64,000 bases of DNA from Phenylobacterium sp. (GCA_018001015.1 JAGNIV010000001.1:248001-312000), one strand, 5' to 3'; shown: positions 8,525 through 16,657, counted from the stretch's first letter. Notes: a model not told the origin generated them from the sequence alone. Program-made: numbers and translations.

Positions 8525-9805
8525 ATGAGCCGAGCTGACAGCCGAGACCGCGCCCTGCGCGAACGCGCCGCCGCCGTGATCCCCGGCGGGATGTACGGTC
8601 ACCAGTCGGTGGGTTTGCTGCCCGACGACTATCCGCAGTTCTTCGCACGCGGTGAAGGCGCCCACCTCTGGGACGTCGACGGCCATCGCTACCTCGACTT
8701 CATGTGCGCCTATGGCCCCAACCTGTTCGGCTACGCCAACCCCGAGATCGACGCGGCCTATGTCCGCCAGCTCGGCCTCGGCGACACCCTGACCGGGCCT
8801 ACCGAACTGATGGTGCGGTTAGCGGAGGAGATGACCGCCCTGGTCACCCACGCCGACTGGGCGATCTTCTGCAAGAACGGCACGGACGCCACCTCCATGG
8901 CGCTCTCCACCGCCCGCCAGCACACGCGGCGAAAGACCATCATCCGGGCCAAGGGCGCCTACCACGGCGCGGCGACGTGGTGCGTCAATCGTCCGGCAGG
9001 CACGGTTCCCAGCGACCAGGCCCACCAGATTTTCTGCGACTACAATGACGTCGCCAGCCTGGAGGCCGCCGCCGCCCAGGCAGGCGAGGACCTGGCCGGC
9101 ATCTTCGCCGCCCCCTTCAAGCACGACGCCTTCATCGAGCAGGCCGATCCCGACCTGGCCTATGCCCGCAAGGCGCGCGAGATTTGCGACCGCACCGGCG
9201 CCCTGCTGATCGTCGATGAGGTGCGGGCGGGCCTGCGGCTGTCGCGGGACCTCTCCTGGTCGCGGATCGGCGTGCAACCGGACCTCTCCACCTGGGGCAA
9301 GTGCCTGGCCAACGGCCACCCGATCTCGATGATGCTGGGCGCCGACAAGGCCAGGAAAGCCGCCTCGCAGATCTATGTCACGGGCTCCTTCTGGTTCCAG
9401 GCCGCGCCGATGGCCGCCGCGCTCGAAACCCTGCGGCTGGTGCGCGACACCGACTATCTGGAGCGCCTGCAGATCCTCGGCGACCGGCTGGCCAACGGGC
9501 TGCGGGAACGCGCCGGCGCGGCGGGCTTCGGCTTCCGGGTCTCGGGCCCGGTGCAGATGCCGCTGTTCCTGTTCGACGACGACCCTGACCTGCGCAAGGG
9601 CTTCTGCTGGTCCAGCGAGATGCTGAGCCGGGGCGTCTACGTCCATCCTTGGCACAACATGTTCATGTGCGCGGCGATGACGGAGGGCGACATCGACTCC
9701 GCCCTCAACGCCGCCGAAGCCGCCTTCGACGTCCTGAAGCGCCAGGCGCCGGGCCTCGAACCGGTCGCCAAGATGAGCTTCCTCATGCCCGCCAGCCAAG
9801 GTTAG
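8525..9805 (+). CDS. Class III PLP-dependent aminotransferase, glutamate-1-semialdehyde aminomutase-like
   Basis: 426 residues of the fold-type I class III family. The order follows GSA aminomutase: PGGMYGHQS near the start, LWDVDGHRYLDFMCAYGPNLFGY, FCKNGTDATSMAL, the IVDEVRAGLRL motif (D231), and the Schiff-base lysine K259 in STWGKCLANGHP. It is unlikely to be the haem-pathway HemL, because key stretches differ and it sits in an operon with an amidase. ATG 8525 is preceded by GGGGAC. The stop is 3 bp before the amidase ATG. Substrate unknown. Confidence 0.87.
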   Translation: MSRADSRDRALRERAAAVIPGGMYGHQSVGLLPDDYPQFFARGEGAHLWDVDGHRYLDFMCAYGPNLFGYANPEIDAAYVRQLGLGDTLTGPTELMVRLAEEMTALVTHADWAIFCKNGTDATSMALSTARQHTRRKTIIRAKGAYHGAATWCVNRPAGTVPSDQAHQIFCDYNDVASLEAAAAQAGEDLAGIFAAPFKHDAFIEQADPDLAYARKAREICDRTGALLIVDEVRAGLRLSRDLSWSRIGVQPDLSTWGKCLANGHPISMMLGADKARKAASQIYVTGSFWFQAAPMAAALETLRLVRDTDYLERLQILGDRLANGLRERAGAAGFGFRVSGPVQMPLFLFDDDPDLRKGFCWSSEMLSRGVYVHPWHNMFMCAAMTEGDIDSALNAAEAAFDVLKRQAPGLEPVAKMSFLMPASQG

Positions 9806-9808
9806 ACC

Positions 9809-11239
9809 ATGCCGATCAGCGACTATTCCGAACACGACGGCGTGGCCCTGGGCCAGATGGTGGCCAAGGGCGAGGTCACGCCCCTGGAGCTGGTGGACGC
9901 CGCCATTGACCGGATCGAGCGGCACAACGGCGCGCTGAACGCGGTGGTCCACTCCGCCTATGACGAGGCCCGCGAGCGCGCCAAGGGTCCCCTGCCCGAC
10001 GGCCCGTTCAAGGGCGTGCCGTTCCTGATCAAGGACCTGGGCATGCCGGTGGCCGGCTGGCCGCGCACCTCGGGCAGCCGCTTCGCCCGCCACATCGTCG
10101 ACACCGAGGACGGTGGTCTGACCCGCCGCTACCGCCAGTCGGGCGTCATCCCCCTGGGCAAGACCAACACCCCCGAATATGGGATCACCGGGACGACGGA
10201 GAGCGCCCTGCTCGGCCCCTGCCGCAATCCCTGGAATCCCGCCCACATCTCCGGCGGCTCCTCGGGCGGCGCGGCCTCGGCGGTGGCGGCCGGCATCGTG
10301 CCCATGGCCCATGCCAGCGACGGCCTGGGCTCGATCCGCATTCCGGCGGCCTGCTGCGGCCTGGTGGGATTGAAGGTCAACCGCGACCGGGTGCCCAACC
10401 TGCCAGACGCCTATGACTATGCCGCCGGCTTCGTGGTCGATCACGTCGTCACCCGCACCGTGCGCGACAGCGCCGTCATGCTCGACCAGACCGGCCTTCC
10501 CGAGCCGGGGTCTCCCTACGCCCTGCCCGCCAAGGCGCGGCCCTATGCGGAGGAGATCGAGACCTCGCCCGGCAAGCTGCGGATCGCCTGGTCCAGCGAG
10601 ACCGCCAACGGCCGGCCCATCGATCCGGAGATCCAGGCCGCGCTGGAACGCACGGCGACCCTGCTGAAAGGCCTCGGCCACGAGGTCGTGGAGAAGGGCC
10701 TGGGCATCGACTACCGCGCCCTCTACGCCGCGCGCGGTCCGGTGAGCGGCGCCAACTTCGCCGGCGGCATGGAGCGGCTGATCGACGAGATCGGTCGTGA
10801 GCCGGAACAGGACGAGCTTGAGCCCCTGACCTGGGCCTCGTTGAAGGGCGGCCGCCGGGTGACCGGCGCCCAGGCCTTCCGCGCTCTGCAGGACCTGCGG
10901 ATGCTCAACCGCTTCACCCTGGCCTTCTTCGAGGACTGGGACGTCTATCTCTGCCCGGTCCTGGGGACCCCGGTGCCGGAGGTGGGCTTCATAGACCCCG
11001 TCAACCTGGAGCCCAAGGAGGTCAACCGCCGCCAGGGCCAAGTCTTCCCCTTCACCCCACCGATGAACTTCTCCGGCCAACCCTCGATCTCCCTGCCGCT
11101 GGAGATGGATTCCAACGGCCTGCCGATCGGCATGATGTTCAGCGCCCGCTACGCCGACGAGGCCACCCTCTTCCGCCTGGCCGCGCAGCTTGAGAAGGAA
11201 GCGCCCTGGAAGGGCCGCCGCCCGGAGGTCTGGGGCTGA
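9809..11239 (+). CDS. Amidase-signature family hydrolase
   Basis: The 476-residue protein contains the complete Ser-cisSer-Lys triad: K75 in PFLIKDL, S151 in ISGGSSGGAASAVAAG and S175 in GLGSIRIPAACCGL, spaced exactly as in fatty acid amide hydrolase and bacterial amidases. It hydrolyses an amide bond in the cytoplasm, of unknown substrate. It lies 3 bp after the aminotransferase, and its TGA overlaps the DUF423 ATG by one base, so the three are probably one transcript. Together they suggest release and amino-group transfer of a nitrogen compound; this is inference. Confidence 0.93.
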   Translation: MPISDYSEHDGVALGQMVAKGEVTPLELVDAAIDRIERHNGALNAVVHSAYDEARERAKGPLPDGPFKGVPFLIKDLGMPVAGWPRTSGSRFARHIVDTEDGGLTRRYRQSGVIPLGKTNTPEYGITGTTESALLGPCRNPWNPAHISGGSSGGAASAVAAGIVPMAHASDGLGSIRIPAACCGLVGLKVNRDRVPNLPDAYDYAAGFVVDHVVTRTVRDSAVMLDQTGLPEPGSPYALPAKARPYAEEIETSPGKLRIAWSSETANGRPIDPEIQAALERTATLLKGLGHEVVEKGLGIDYRALYAARGPVSGANFAGGMERLIDEIGREPEQDELEPLTWASLKGGRRVTGAQAFRALQDLRMLNRFTLAFFEDWDVYLCPVLGTPVPEVGFIDPVNLEPKEVNRRQGQVFPFTPPMNFSGQPSISLPLEMDSNGLPIGMMFSARYADEATLFRLAAQLEKEAPWKGRRPEVWG

Positions 11240-11583
11240 TGGGTCCCTGGTTTCGTCTGGCCGCCATAGGCGGTCTGCTCTGCGTGGGCTTCGGCGCCTT
11301 CGCCGCCCACGGGATCACCGATCCGAAGGCCCAGGAGTGGCTGAAGACCGGCGCGCTCTACGGCTTCGTCCATGTGTTGGCGGTGTTCGCCGCCGCTCAG
11401 AGGTCGGGCCGGGGCGCGGCCCTGGCGCCGCCGCTGTTCCTGGCGGGCCTGGTGCTGTTCTCCGGCTCGCTGTGGGCCATGAGCCTCGGCGCGCCCCGCG
11501 GGTTAGGAGCTATCACCCCGCTGGGCGGCCTGGCCTTCATGGGAGGTTGGGCGGCGCTGGCCTGGAGCCGGGCGAGGTCCTAG
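11239..11583 (+). CDS. DUF423 small membrane protein (YgdD family)
   Basis: 114 residues with four hydrophobic segments and the family hallmarks: FGAFAAHG near the N-terminus, WLKTGALYGFVHVLAVF, and SGSLWAMSLGAPRGLGAITPLGG. Inner-membrane protein of unknown function, widespread in bacteria. The start overlaps the amidase stop (TGATG), so expression depends on that operon. No terminator with a T-run follows, but a GC-rich palindrome lies 120 bp downstream. Confidence 0.9.
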   Translation: MGPWFRLAAIGGLLCVGFGAFAAHGITDPKAQEWLKTGALYGFVHVLAVFAAAQRSGRGAALAPPLFLAGLVLFSGSLWAMSLGAPRGLGAITPLGGLAFMGGWAALAWSRARS

Positions 11584-11846
11584 GTCAATTCGACATGCAG
11601 CGGCCAGCCGCTCGCAAGTCCTCTTGCCGGGAGGGGTGGGGTGTGAGCGCCAAGTCCTGCCGAGTTCGTGCCGGGCTTTTTTTGCTCCGGATTCGGAGCC
11701 TACCCCGCCCCCGGCCCGCAAGGGGGCGGGAGGCAATCTGGTGGAATGTCGATACTGCCTAGAGCCTAGCCTCATAGGTCTGGCCAGGGTCCGCTGCTAG
11801 ACAGAGAGCTAATGACCGGGTTCGACCCGAAGAGGACCTTCCGGGC
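11584..11846. repeat. Non-coding stretch with a GC palindrome and T7 run
   Basis: I find no convincing gene here. It holds a 9-bp perfect stem (CCCGCCCCC at 11704-11712 with GGGGGCGGG at 11722-11730), a small GCTCCG/CGGAGC hairpin at about 11691-11706 preceded by seven T, and GGGTTCGACCC near 11818. Such C/G-block palindromes are typical dispersed intergenic elements in this group. The T-run stands on the wrong side of the small hairpin to act as an intrinsic terminator. Confidence 0.5.
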
Positions 11847-12140
11847 CTAAGTGGGAAGCCGCTGTATCAACCTCTCCACTTGCTCCGGGGACAGTAAAGT
11901 TGCTGCCTCCGCAATGCCTTCTGCTCGCCCAGCCGTCATACCCATACGTGCGTCTTGCAGGTATAGAAGGTGACCGGCGATCCTATGAATGGCTTCGTTA
12001 GTTCCCACCATCTGGCGATGACTATCGGGTTCATCATAAAAGTACCGGCTGCGGACCGTCAGGTCATGGATGAGTCCGCTCAGAAAGTGGACCACCGCTG
12101 CCCTTGGCCAGTTGCACAGTTGTTTTTGTAGCGTGCTCAT
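11847..12140 (-). CDS. Hypothetical protein, helical, NEAIHR motif
   Basis: 97 residues if started at ATG 12140 (MSTLQKQL); a GTG at 12176 would add 12. It looks genuine: amphipathic helices around VVHFLSGLIHDLTVRSRYFYDE and GTNEAIHRIAGHLLYLQD, the latter reminiscent of a short family of uncharacterised alphaproteobacterial proteins with an N-E-x-x-H-R core. Base composition is clearly less GC-rich than the neighbours, which suggests recent acquisition. No strong ribosome site. It stands alone beside the HigBA-type pair. No function can be assigned. Confidence 0.55.
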   Translation of the reverse strand: MSTLQKQLCNWPRAAVVHFLSGLIHDLTVRSRYFYDEPDSHRQMVGTNEAIHRIAGHLLYLQDARMGMTAGRAEGIAEAATLLSPEQVERLIQRLPT

Positions 12141-12210
12141 ATCGTCAGCATAGAGTCGCCAACATCCGCAATCCACGGTGGGCGGTCATTCCGACAGTCC
12201 GCTAGCCGGA

Positions 12211-12229
12211 AGAGGCGAAGCGCGCCTCT
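12211..12229. terminator. Hairpin downstream of the toxin-antitoxin operon
   Basis: AGAGGCG (12211-12217), loop AAGCG, CGCCTCT (12223-12229): a perfect 7-bp stem 42 bp beyond the antitoxin stop on the minus strand. No T-run follows, so a terminator role is only plausible. Confidence 0.35.
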
Positions 12230-12270
12230 GTCCCACACCCACACCGACTTCGATCTCACAAGTACACGAC

Positions 12271-12567
12271 CTAGGCTGTGGTCGCCGTCAGCTTCAGCCC
12301 CAGGGCCTGCACCACCTTCAGCACGGTGGCGAACTCTGGATTGCCGTCCTTGGAGAGCGCCTTGTAGAGGCTCTCGCGGCCAAGCCCAGCGGCGCGGGCT
12401 ACCTCCGACATGCCACGGGCACGGGCGATGTCGCCGAGCGCCGCCATGATCAGGCCGGTGTCGCCTTCGTCCAGCGAGGCCTGCAGATAGGCGGCCACAT
12501 CAGCCTCGGTCCTCAGATGCTCGACGGGGTCCCAGACACGGGTCGTCACGGTTTCGGTCTTCGCCAT
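12271..12567 (-). CDS. Antitoxin, HTH addiction-module antidote (HigA-like)
   Basis: 98 residues. The C-terminal half is a helix-turn-helix: IARARGMSEVARAAGLGRESLYKALS, followed by NPEFATVLKVVQALGLKL, the pattern of the addiction-module antidote family seen with HigB/RelE-like killers. It should bind the toxin and repress the operon. The start is ATG 12567, since AGGAG lies about 6 bases upstream; an ATG one codon earlier is possible. That ribosome site overlaps the toxin stop codon, so translation is coupled. Toxin-first order, as in HigBA. Confidence 0.87.
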   Translation of the reverse strand: MAKTETVTTRVWDPVEHLRTEADVAAYLQASLDEGDTGLIMAALGDIARARGMSEVARAAGLGRESLYKALSKDGNPEFATVLKVVQALGLKLTATTA

Positions 12568-12576
12568 CATCTGCTC

Positions 12577-12867
12577 CTAGAGCCGCAACGCCAGAGCGAT
12601 CGCCGCGGCGATGTCCCTGCTTTGCGTCCGCTTGTCACCGCCCGCCAGCAGGATCGCCAAGGTGTCGCCTCGGCGAACGAAATAGACGCGGTAGCCCGGA
12701 CCATAATCGATCCGCATCTCGCTCACTCCGGAGCCCACAGGCTTTACGTCGCCCGGATTGCCCAAGGACAGGCGGCGGATTCGGATCAGTATCCGTGCGC
12801 GGGCCTGCGCATCCCGAAGCGCGTCAAACCAGGCGGCATAGGCCTCTGTCTCGCGAACTTCGATCAC
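12577..12867 (-). CDS. RelE/HigB-type toxin (addiction-module killer protein)
   Basis: 96 residues with the family pattern: ETEAYAAWFDALRDAQARARILIRIRRLSLGN at the N-terminus, then GVSEMRIDYGPGYRVYFVRRGDTLAILLAGGDKRTQ, the RelE-fold core with basic and tyrosine residues expected for mRNA cleavage on the ribosome. The start is GTG at 12867, with AGGA about 8 bases upstream. It precedes its antitoxin by 9 bp. The promoter must lie in the short gap to, or inside the end of, the exporter gene that stops at 12900. Confidence 0.88.
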   Translation of the reverse strand: MIEVRETEAYAAWFDALRDAQARARILIRIRRLSLGNPGDVKPVGSGVSEMRIDYGPGYRVYFVRRGDTLAILLAGGDKRTQSRDIAAAIALALRL

Positions 12868-12871
12868 AATC

Positions 12872-12887
12872 GTATCCTATAAGATAC
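12872..12887. promoter_or_regulatory. Imperfect palindrome, likely toxin-antitoxin operator
   Basis: GTATCCTATAAGATAC is symmetric at 14 of 16 positions and lies 5 bp upstream of the toxin start. It is AT-rich against its surroundings and could overlap the -10 region. Type II toxin-antitoxin complexes normally repress their own operon through such a dyad. Seen directly: the dyad and its position. Inferred: its use. Confidence 0.5.
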
Positions 12888-12899
12888 AGACGGGCAATA

Positions 12900-14117
12900 T
12901 TAGACGTCGCCCTTCTTGGGCAGAGCCAGCCACCGCAGCGCCAGCGCCGATCCGATCAGGGCGATGAACATGGTCAGCGCCATCGGCCGCGCCGTGCCGT
13001 CGTGCAGGACGCCGGTCAGGCCCGAGGCCAGGGCGCCGACGCCGAACGAGGCGCCGCCCATCAGGGCCGAGACCGAGCCCGCCCGGCGGATATCGACGTT
13101 CAGGGCGCCGGCCATGGTGTTGCCCTGCATGAAGCCATAGGTCCCCAGCAGGATGAAGAGCATGGGCAGCACCGTCCAGGGCCCGCCGATCCCGGTGACG
13201 GCGGCGATCGCCAGCAGGGCTCCGGCGGCGACCGAGGCCAGGCTCGCGCGGCTGAGCACCTCGTCGGGGGTCGCCCGGCGCAGTGCGTAGCGGTTGATCT
13301 GGCTCGATCCGATGACGGCCGCGGCGTTCAGGCCAAAAAGCCACGGGAACTGGGTCGGTGACACGCCGTATGTCCCCATCAGCAGCTGCGGTGAGGCCGA
13401 GATGTAGGTGAACAGGGTCGCCCCGTTCAGGGCGCCGGCCAGGGCGTAGCCGACCAGGCGCGGCTGTTTCAGCAAGGCGAGGTAAGCGCCGAACGGGCTC
13501 TCCGACATCGCCTGGGCCAGGGTCTCGGCCGAGCGCGACTCCTTCATCCGCCACAGGGACGCGCCGCCGACCACCAGGCCAAAGGCGGCCAGGAACCAGA
13601 AGTTCAGCCGCCAGCCCCCCGCCACCAGCAGGGCCGCCCCCAGCAGGGGCGCCAGGATCGGGGCCAGCCCCATGATCAGGGTCATCAGCGACAGCATCCG
13701 CGCCGTCTCGGTGTGATTGAAGCGGTCGCGGACGACGGCGCGCGCCACCACCCCGCCGGCGCAACCGCCCAGGGCCTGGATGAACCGCGCGCCGATCAGC
13801 ATCTCCGGCGACGAGGCCAGGGCGCAGGCGATGGAGGCCAGGATGTAGATGGCCACCCCCACCACAATGGGCGGACGCCGGCCGAAGCGATCGGAGGCGG
13901 GCCCGTAGATGAACTGGCCGATGGCCATGCCCGCGAAGAAGGCCGCCAGCGTTCCCTGGGTCTGAGCGGGGCTGGCGCCCAGGTCCGCACCAATCGCCGG
14001 CAGGCTGGAAAGATACATGTCGATGGACATGGGCGCGAAGGCGGTCAGCGATCCCAGCAGGATCACCAGGCCCCAGGGGGTCTTCACCGGGACGTAGGGC
14101 GCGCGGGGATCGCTCAT
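12900..14117 (-). CDS. Bcr/CflA family multidrug efflux MFS transporter
   Basis: 405 residues, about 12 membrane segments. The N-terminus TAFAPMSIDMYLSSLPAIGADLGASPAQTQGTL and the motif-A loop GPASDRFGRRPPIVVG are diagnostic of the Bcr/CflA (DHA1) drug-proton antiporters of the inner membrane; QALGGCAGGVVARAVVRD follows. A perfect LexA-like box sits 7 bp upstream of the ATG. There is no strong ribosome site. The stop lies 33 bp before the toxin start on the same strand. Confidence 0.93.
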   Translation of the reverse strand: MSDPRAPYVPVKTPWGLVILLGSLTAFAPMSIDMYLSSLPAIGADLGASPAQTQGTLAAFFAGMAIGQFIYGPASDRFGRRPPIVVGVAIYILASIACALASSPEMLIGARFIQALGGCAGGVVARAVVRDRFNHTETARMLSLMTLIMGLAPILAPLLGAALLVAGGWRLNFWFLAAFGLVVGGASLWRMKESRSAETLAQAMSESPFGAYLALLKQPRLVGYALAGALNGATLFTYISASPQLLMGTYGVSPTQFPWLFGLNAAAVIGSSQINRYALRRATPDEVLSRASLASVAAGALLAIAAVTGIGGPWTVLPMLFILLGTYGFMQGNTMAGALNVDIRRAGSVSALMGGASFGVGALASGLTGVLHDGTARPMALTMFIALIGSALALRWLALPKKGDV

Positions 14118-14123
14118 GATCCG

Positions 14124-14138
14124 GTTCTAGCGCGGTTC
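14124..14138. promoter_or_regulatory. GTTC-N7-GTTC motif (possible LexA box)
   Basis: GTTCTAGCGCGGTTC fits the alphaproteobacterial LexA consensus GTTC-N7-GTTC exactly. It lies 7 bp upstream of the Bcr/CflA start and 72 bp upstream of the divergent epoxide hydrolase. About one chance match is expected in 64 kb at this base composition, so position is the main support. Confidence 0.4.
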
Positions 14139-14209
14139 GGCCGGGTGGGAAGGCTTGCGTTTCCCGACCGGAAGGCCTGCATCATGGGAAAACGCTCAAG
14201 GAACCGCCT

Positions 14210-15220
14210 ATGTCCGCCGCCCTCTCCCGCCAGATGCCGCCCGTGCAGCACGCCGCCGTCAACGGCATCGACATGGCCTATTATGAGGTCGGCCCCCGCG
14301 GACAGGGCGTGCCGATCATCTTCTGCCACGGCTTCCCGGAGCTGGCCTTCTCCTGGCGCCACCAGCTGGCCGCCTGCGAGGCCGCCGGGCGCTGGGCCAT
14401 CGCCCCCGATCAGCGCGGCTACGGCCTGACCTCGCGACCCGAAGCGGTCACCGACTACGACATGGAGCACCTCACCGGCGACCTGGTGGGCCTGATGGAT
14501 CACCTGAAGATCGACAAGGCGATCTTCTGCGGACACGACTGGGGTGGCATCATCGTCTGGCAGATGCCGCTGATGCATCCCGACCGCTGCGCCGGGGTCA
14601 TCGGCCTGAACACCCCCTTCATGCGCAGGTCGCCCTTCGATCCGATCGCCGCCATGCGCATGGCGTTCGGCGAGGACATGTACATCGTCTGGTTCCAGAA
14701 GCCGGGCGTCGCCGACGCGGTCCTGGGCGCCGACGCCGACAAGACCATGCGCTTCTTCATGCGCAAGCCCGACTCGATCCCCATGGACGCGGGGGCCGGC
14801 CTCGATATGTCCTCGGCCGCGCCGGAGGGCCAGTCGACCTTCGCCTTCGGCGACCTGCTGAACGCCTGGGACAAGTCTGACACCGCCAACCAGCTGCTGA
14901 ACGCCGACGAACTTGCCGCCTTCGTGGAGACCTTCGATGCCACCGGCTTTACCGGCGGGATCAACTGGTATCGGAACTTCACCCGAAATTGGGAACGCTC
15001 CGCCGACCTGCCGACTCGCGTCGACGGCATTCCCTGCCTGATGATCATGGCCGAGAAGGACGTCGTACTCTCGCCCGCCATGGCCGACGGCATGGAAGAG
15101 GTGATCGGCGACCTGGAGAAGGTGCTGGTGAAGGATTCCGGGCACTGGACGCAGCAAGAAAAGCCCAAAGAGGTCAATGACCTCATCCTCGGCTGGATGG
15201 ATCGCCGCTTCCCGCGTTAG
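14210..15220 (+). CDS. Alpha/beta hydrolase, epoxide hydrolase-like
   Basis: 336 residues. The oxyanion motif HGFPE (40-44), APDQRGYGLTSRP, and the nucleophile elbow GHDWGG with D110 are the hallmarks of soluble epoxide hydrolases; an aspartate nucleophile separates these from esterases. The C-terminal catalytic histidine is in KDSGHWTQQEKP. The lid region includes tyrosines (NWYRNF) fitting epoxide activation. It hydrolyses epoxides to diols in the cytoplasm, substrate unknown. It is followed 6 bp later by a second hydrolase gene, so the two may be cotranscribed. Confidence 0.9.
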   Translation: MSAALSRQMPPVQHAAVNGIDMAYYEVGPRGQGVPIIFCHGFPELAFSWRHQLAACEAAGRWAIAPDQRGYGLTSRPEAVTDYDMEHLTGDLVGLMDHLKIDKAIFCGHDWGGIIVWQMPLMHPDRCAGVIGLNTPFMRRSPFDPIAAMRMAFGEDMYIVWFQKPGVADAVLGADADKTMRFFMRKPDSIPMDAGAGLDMSSAAPEGQSTFAFGDLLNAWDKSDTANQLLNADELAAFVETFDATGFTGGINWYRNFTRNWERSADLPTRVDGIPCLMIMAEKDVVLSPAMADGMEEVIGDLEKVLVKDSGHWTQQEKPKEVNDLILGWMDRRFPR

Positions 15221-15226
15221 ATAGGG

Positions 15227-16222
15227 ATGATGGAACGCAACACCCCGCCGCCCGCCCTCTCCTCCTCCACGAACCGGCGCGGCCTGTTCCCGGAGAGCGA
15301 GCCCTTCACCTATGGGTGGATGCCCACCGGCGGAGAGCACGAGATCTTTTACGAGGTGTGCGGCAATCCGGAGGGCAAGCCCTGTGTGATCCTGCACGGC
15401 GGCCCCGGCGGGGCGATCAACCCCACCATGCGGCGGTTCTTCAACCCGTCGAAGTGGAAGATGGTGCTGTTCGACCAGCGCGGCTGCGGCAAGTCTCGGC
15501 CCAACGCCAGCCTGGACGACAACACCACCTGGTCGCTGATCGACGACATCGAGCGGCTGCGCATCCATCTGGGCGTCGAGAAGTGGACGGTGTTCGGCGG
15601 TTCCTGGGGGTCCACCCTGGCGCTCGCCTACGCCATCACCCACCCGCAGCGGGTCGAGGCCCTGGTGCTGCGCGGGGTCTTCCTGCTGACCCAGCGCGAA
15701 CTGCGCTGGTTCTATCAGGACGGGGCGAGCTTCCTGTTCCCCGACGCCTGGCAGAAGTTCCTGGCCCCGATCCCGGAGGCCGAGCGCGGCGACCTGGTCA
15801 CCGCCTATCACCGCCGCCTGACCCACACCGACCGCCGCGTCCAGGCCGAGGCCGCCGCGGCCTGGAGCCAGTGGGAGGGCGACACCATCTCCATCCGCGG
15901 CCCGGAAGCCCGACCCTCGAAGTTCAACGAGATCGACTTCGCCATCGCGTTTGCACGGATCGAGTGCCACTTCTTCGCCAACAAGGGCTTCTTCAGCGAG
16001 GACGGCTGGATCCTGAAGAACATCGGCAAGATCCGCGGCATCCCCGGCTGGATCGTCCAGGGCCGCTTCGACGTGGTCACCCCGATGGAAAGCGCCTGGA
16101 ACCTGAAGACCGCCTGGCCCGAGGCGCGTTTGGAGGTGGTCTGGGACGCCGGTCACGCCTCGACGGAGCCCGGCATCGTTGACGGGCTGGTGCGCGCGAC
16201 AGACCAAGCCTTCTCGGTCTAG
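15227..16222 (+). CDS. pip: Proline iminopeptidase (prolyl aminopeptidase)
   Basis: 331 residues of the S33 peptidase family. Motifs in order: LHGGPGG (57-62), FDQRGCGKSRP, and the nucleophile elbow GGSWGSTLALAYA with S126, then WIVQGRFDVVTP containing the acidic residue and the histidine in WDAGHAS. The DQRGCGKS and GGSWGS pair is diagnostic. It removes N-terminal proline from peptides in the cytoplasm. The start ATG 15227 is followed at once by a second ATG at 15230; both are close to the preceding stop. Confidence 0.94.
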   Translation: MMERNTPPPALSSSTNRRGLFPESEPFTYGWMPTGGEHEIFYEVCGNPEGKPCVILHGGPGGAINPTMRRFFNPSKWKMVLFDQRGCGKSRPNASLDDNTTWSLIDDIERLRIHLGVEKWTVFGGSWGSTLALAYAITHPQRVEALVLRGVFLLTQRELRWFYQDGASFLFPDAWQKFLAPIPEAERGDLVTAYHRRLTHTDRRVQAEAAAAWSQWEGDTISIRGPEARPSKFNEIDFAIAFARIECHFFANKGFFSEDGWILKNIGKIRGIPGWIVQGRFDVVTPMESAWNLKTAWPEARLEVVWDAGHASTEPGIVDGLVRATDQAFSV

Positions 16223-16240
16223 CACGGGTACGCATCTGCG

Positions 16241-16600
16241 ATGGAAAGTCGGCTGCTGGAGGATCTCGGCCTCCATCTTGAGGATAGCTACTTCCTCGGT
16301 GCGCAAGTCAGCGGCCAGACGATACGACTCCGCGTCCTCTTCGCCCTGACTAGTGATCATCCCAGGTACTGTCCCCCGCAGGTGGGAGAACAGCATTGCT
16401 ACCGGGAGGGAGAGATTCTTCTGGACCCCGTAGCAATTACGGAATGGGTTCCCGGGCGACCGCTGCTCGTAACCGATCCGGACGGGTCGCTCGACATGGG
16501 TGGCATAGAGCTCGCCGGCGACGACGGCTGCTATCGGGTCACAACCGAATGGTTCGCTGTTAGCTGCCGAGCCGCCAGCATTACGGTGACACTGGATTGA
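16241..16600 (+). CDS. Hypothetical protein
   Basis: 119 residues, no signal peptide or membrane segment. It appears beta-rich and acidic (EGEILLDPVAITEWVPG, DGSLDMGGIELAGDDGCYRVTTEWFAVSC), with four cysteines. I recognise no family. It starts 18 bp after the iminopeptidase and has no clear ribosome site. Codon use is less GC-biased than in the neighbours, as in the other unassigned gene at 11.9 kb. Probably real, because the reading frame carries varied, protein-like composition. Confidence 0.5.
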   Translation: MESRLLEDLGLHLEDSYFLGAQVSGQTIRLRVLFALTSDHPRYCPPQVGEQHCYREGEILLDPVAITEWVPGRPLLVTDPDGSLDMGGIELAGDDGCYRVTTEWFAVSCRAASITVTLD

Positions 16601-16657
16601 TACGGCCTACCTGCTGACAGGGCGTCGCTACCACTCGCCTTGGACAGTGGAAACTCC

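Noticed and set aside
8819-11080. 753-codon open frame on the minus strand opposite the aminotransferase and amidase
   Set aside because: Low-complexity G/A/R/H-rich product with no motif; it is the antisense shadow of two well-supported genes in GC-rich DNA.
11671-11706. T7 run next to a GCTCCG/CGGAGC hairpin, as a terminator
   Set aside because: The T-run precedes the hairpin on the plus strand and would be A on the minus strand, so it is not an intrinsic terminator in either direction.
11814-11830. GGGTTCGACCC resembling a tRNA T-arm
   Set aside because: No acceptor, D or anticodon stems around it.
14114-16396. 760-codon minus-strand frame opposite the epoxide hydrolase and iminopeptidase
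   Set aside because: Composition typical of antisense frames; the plus-strand genes have full catalytic motifs.
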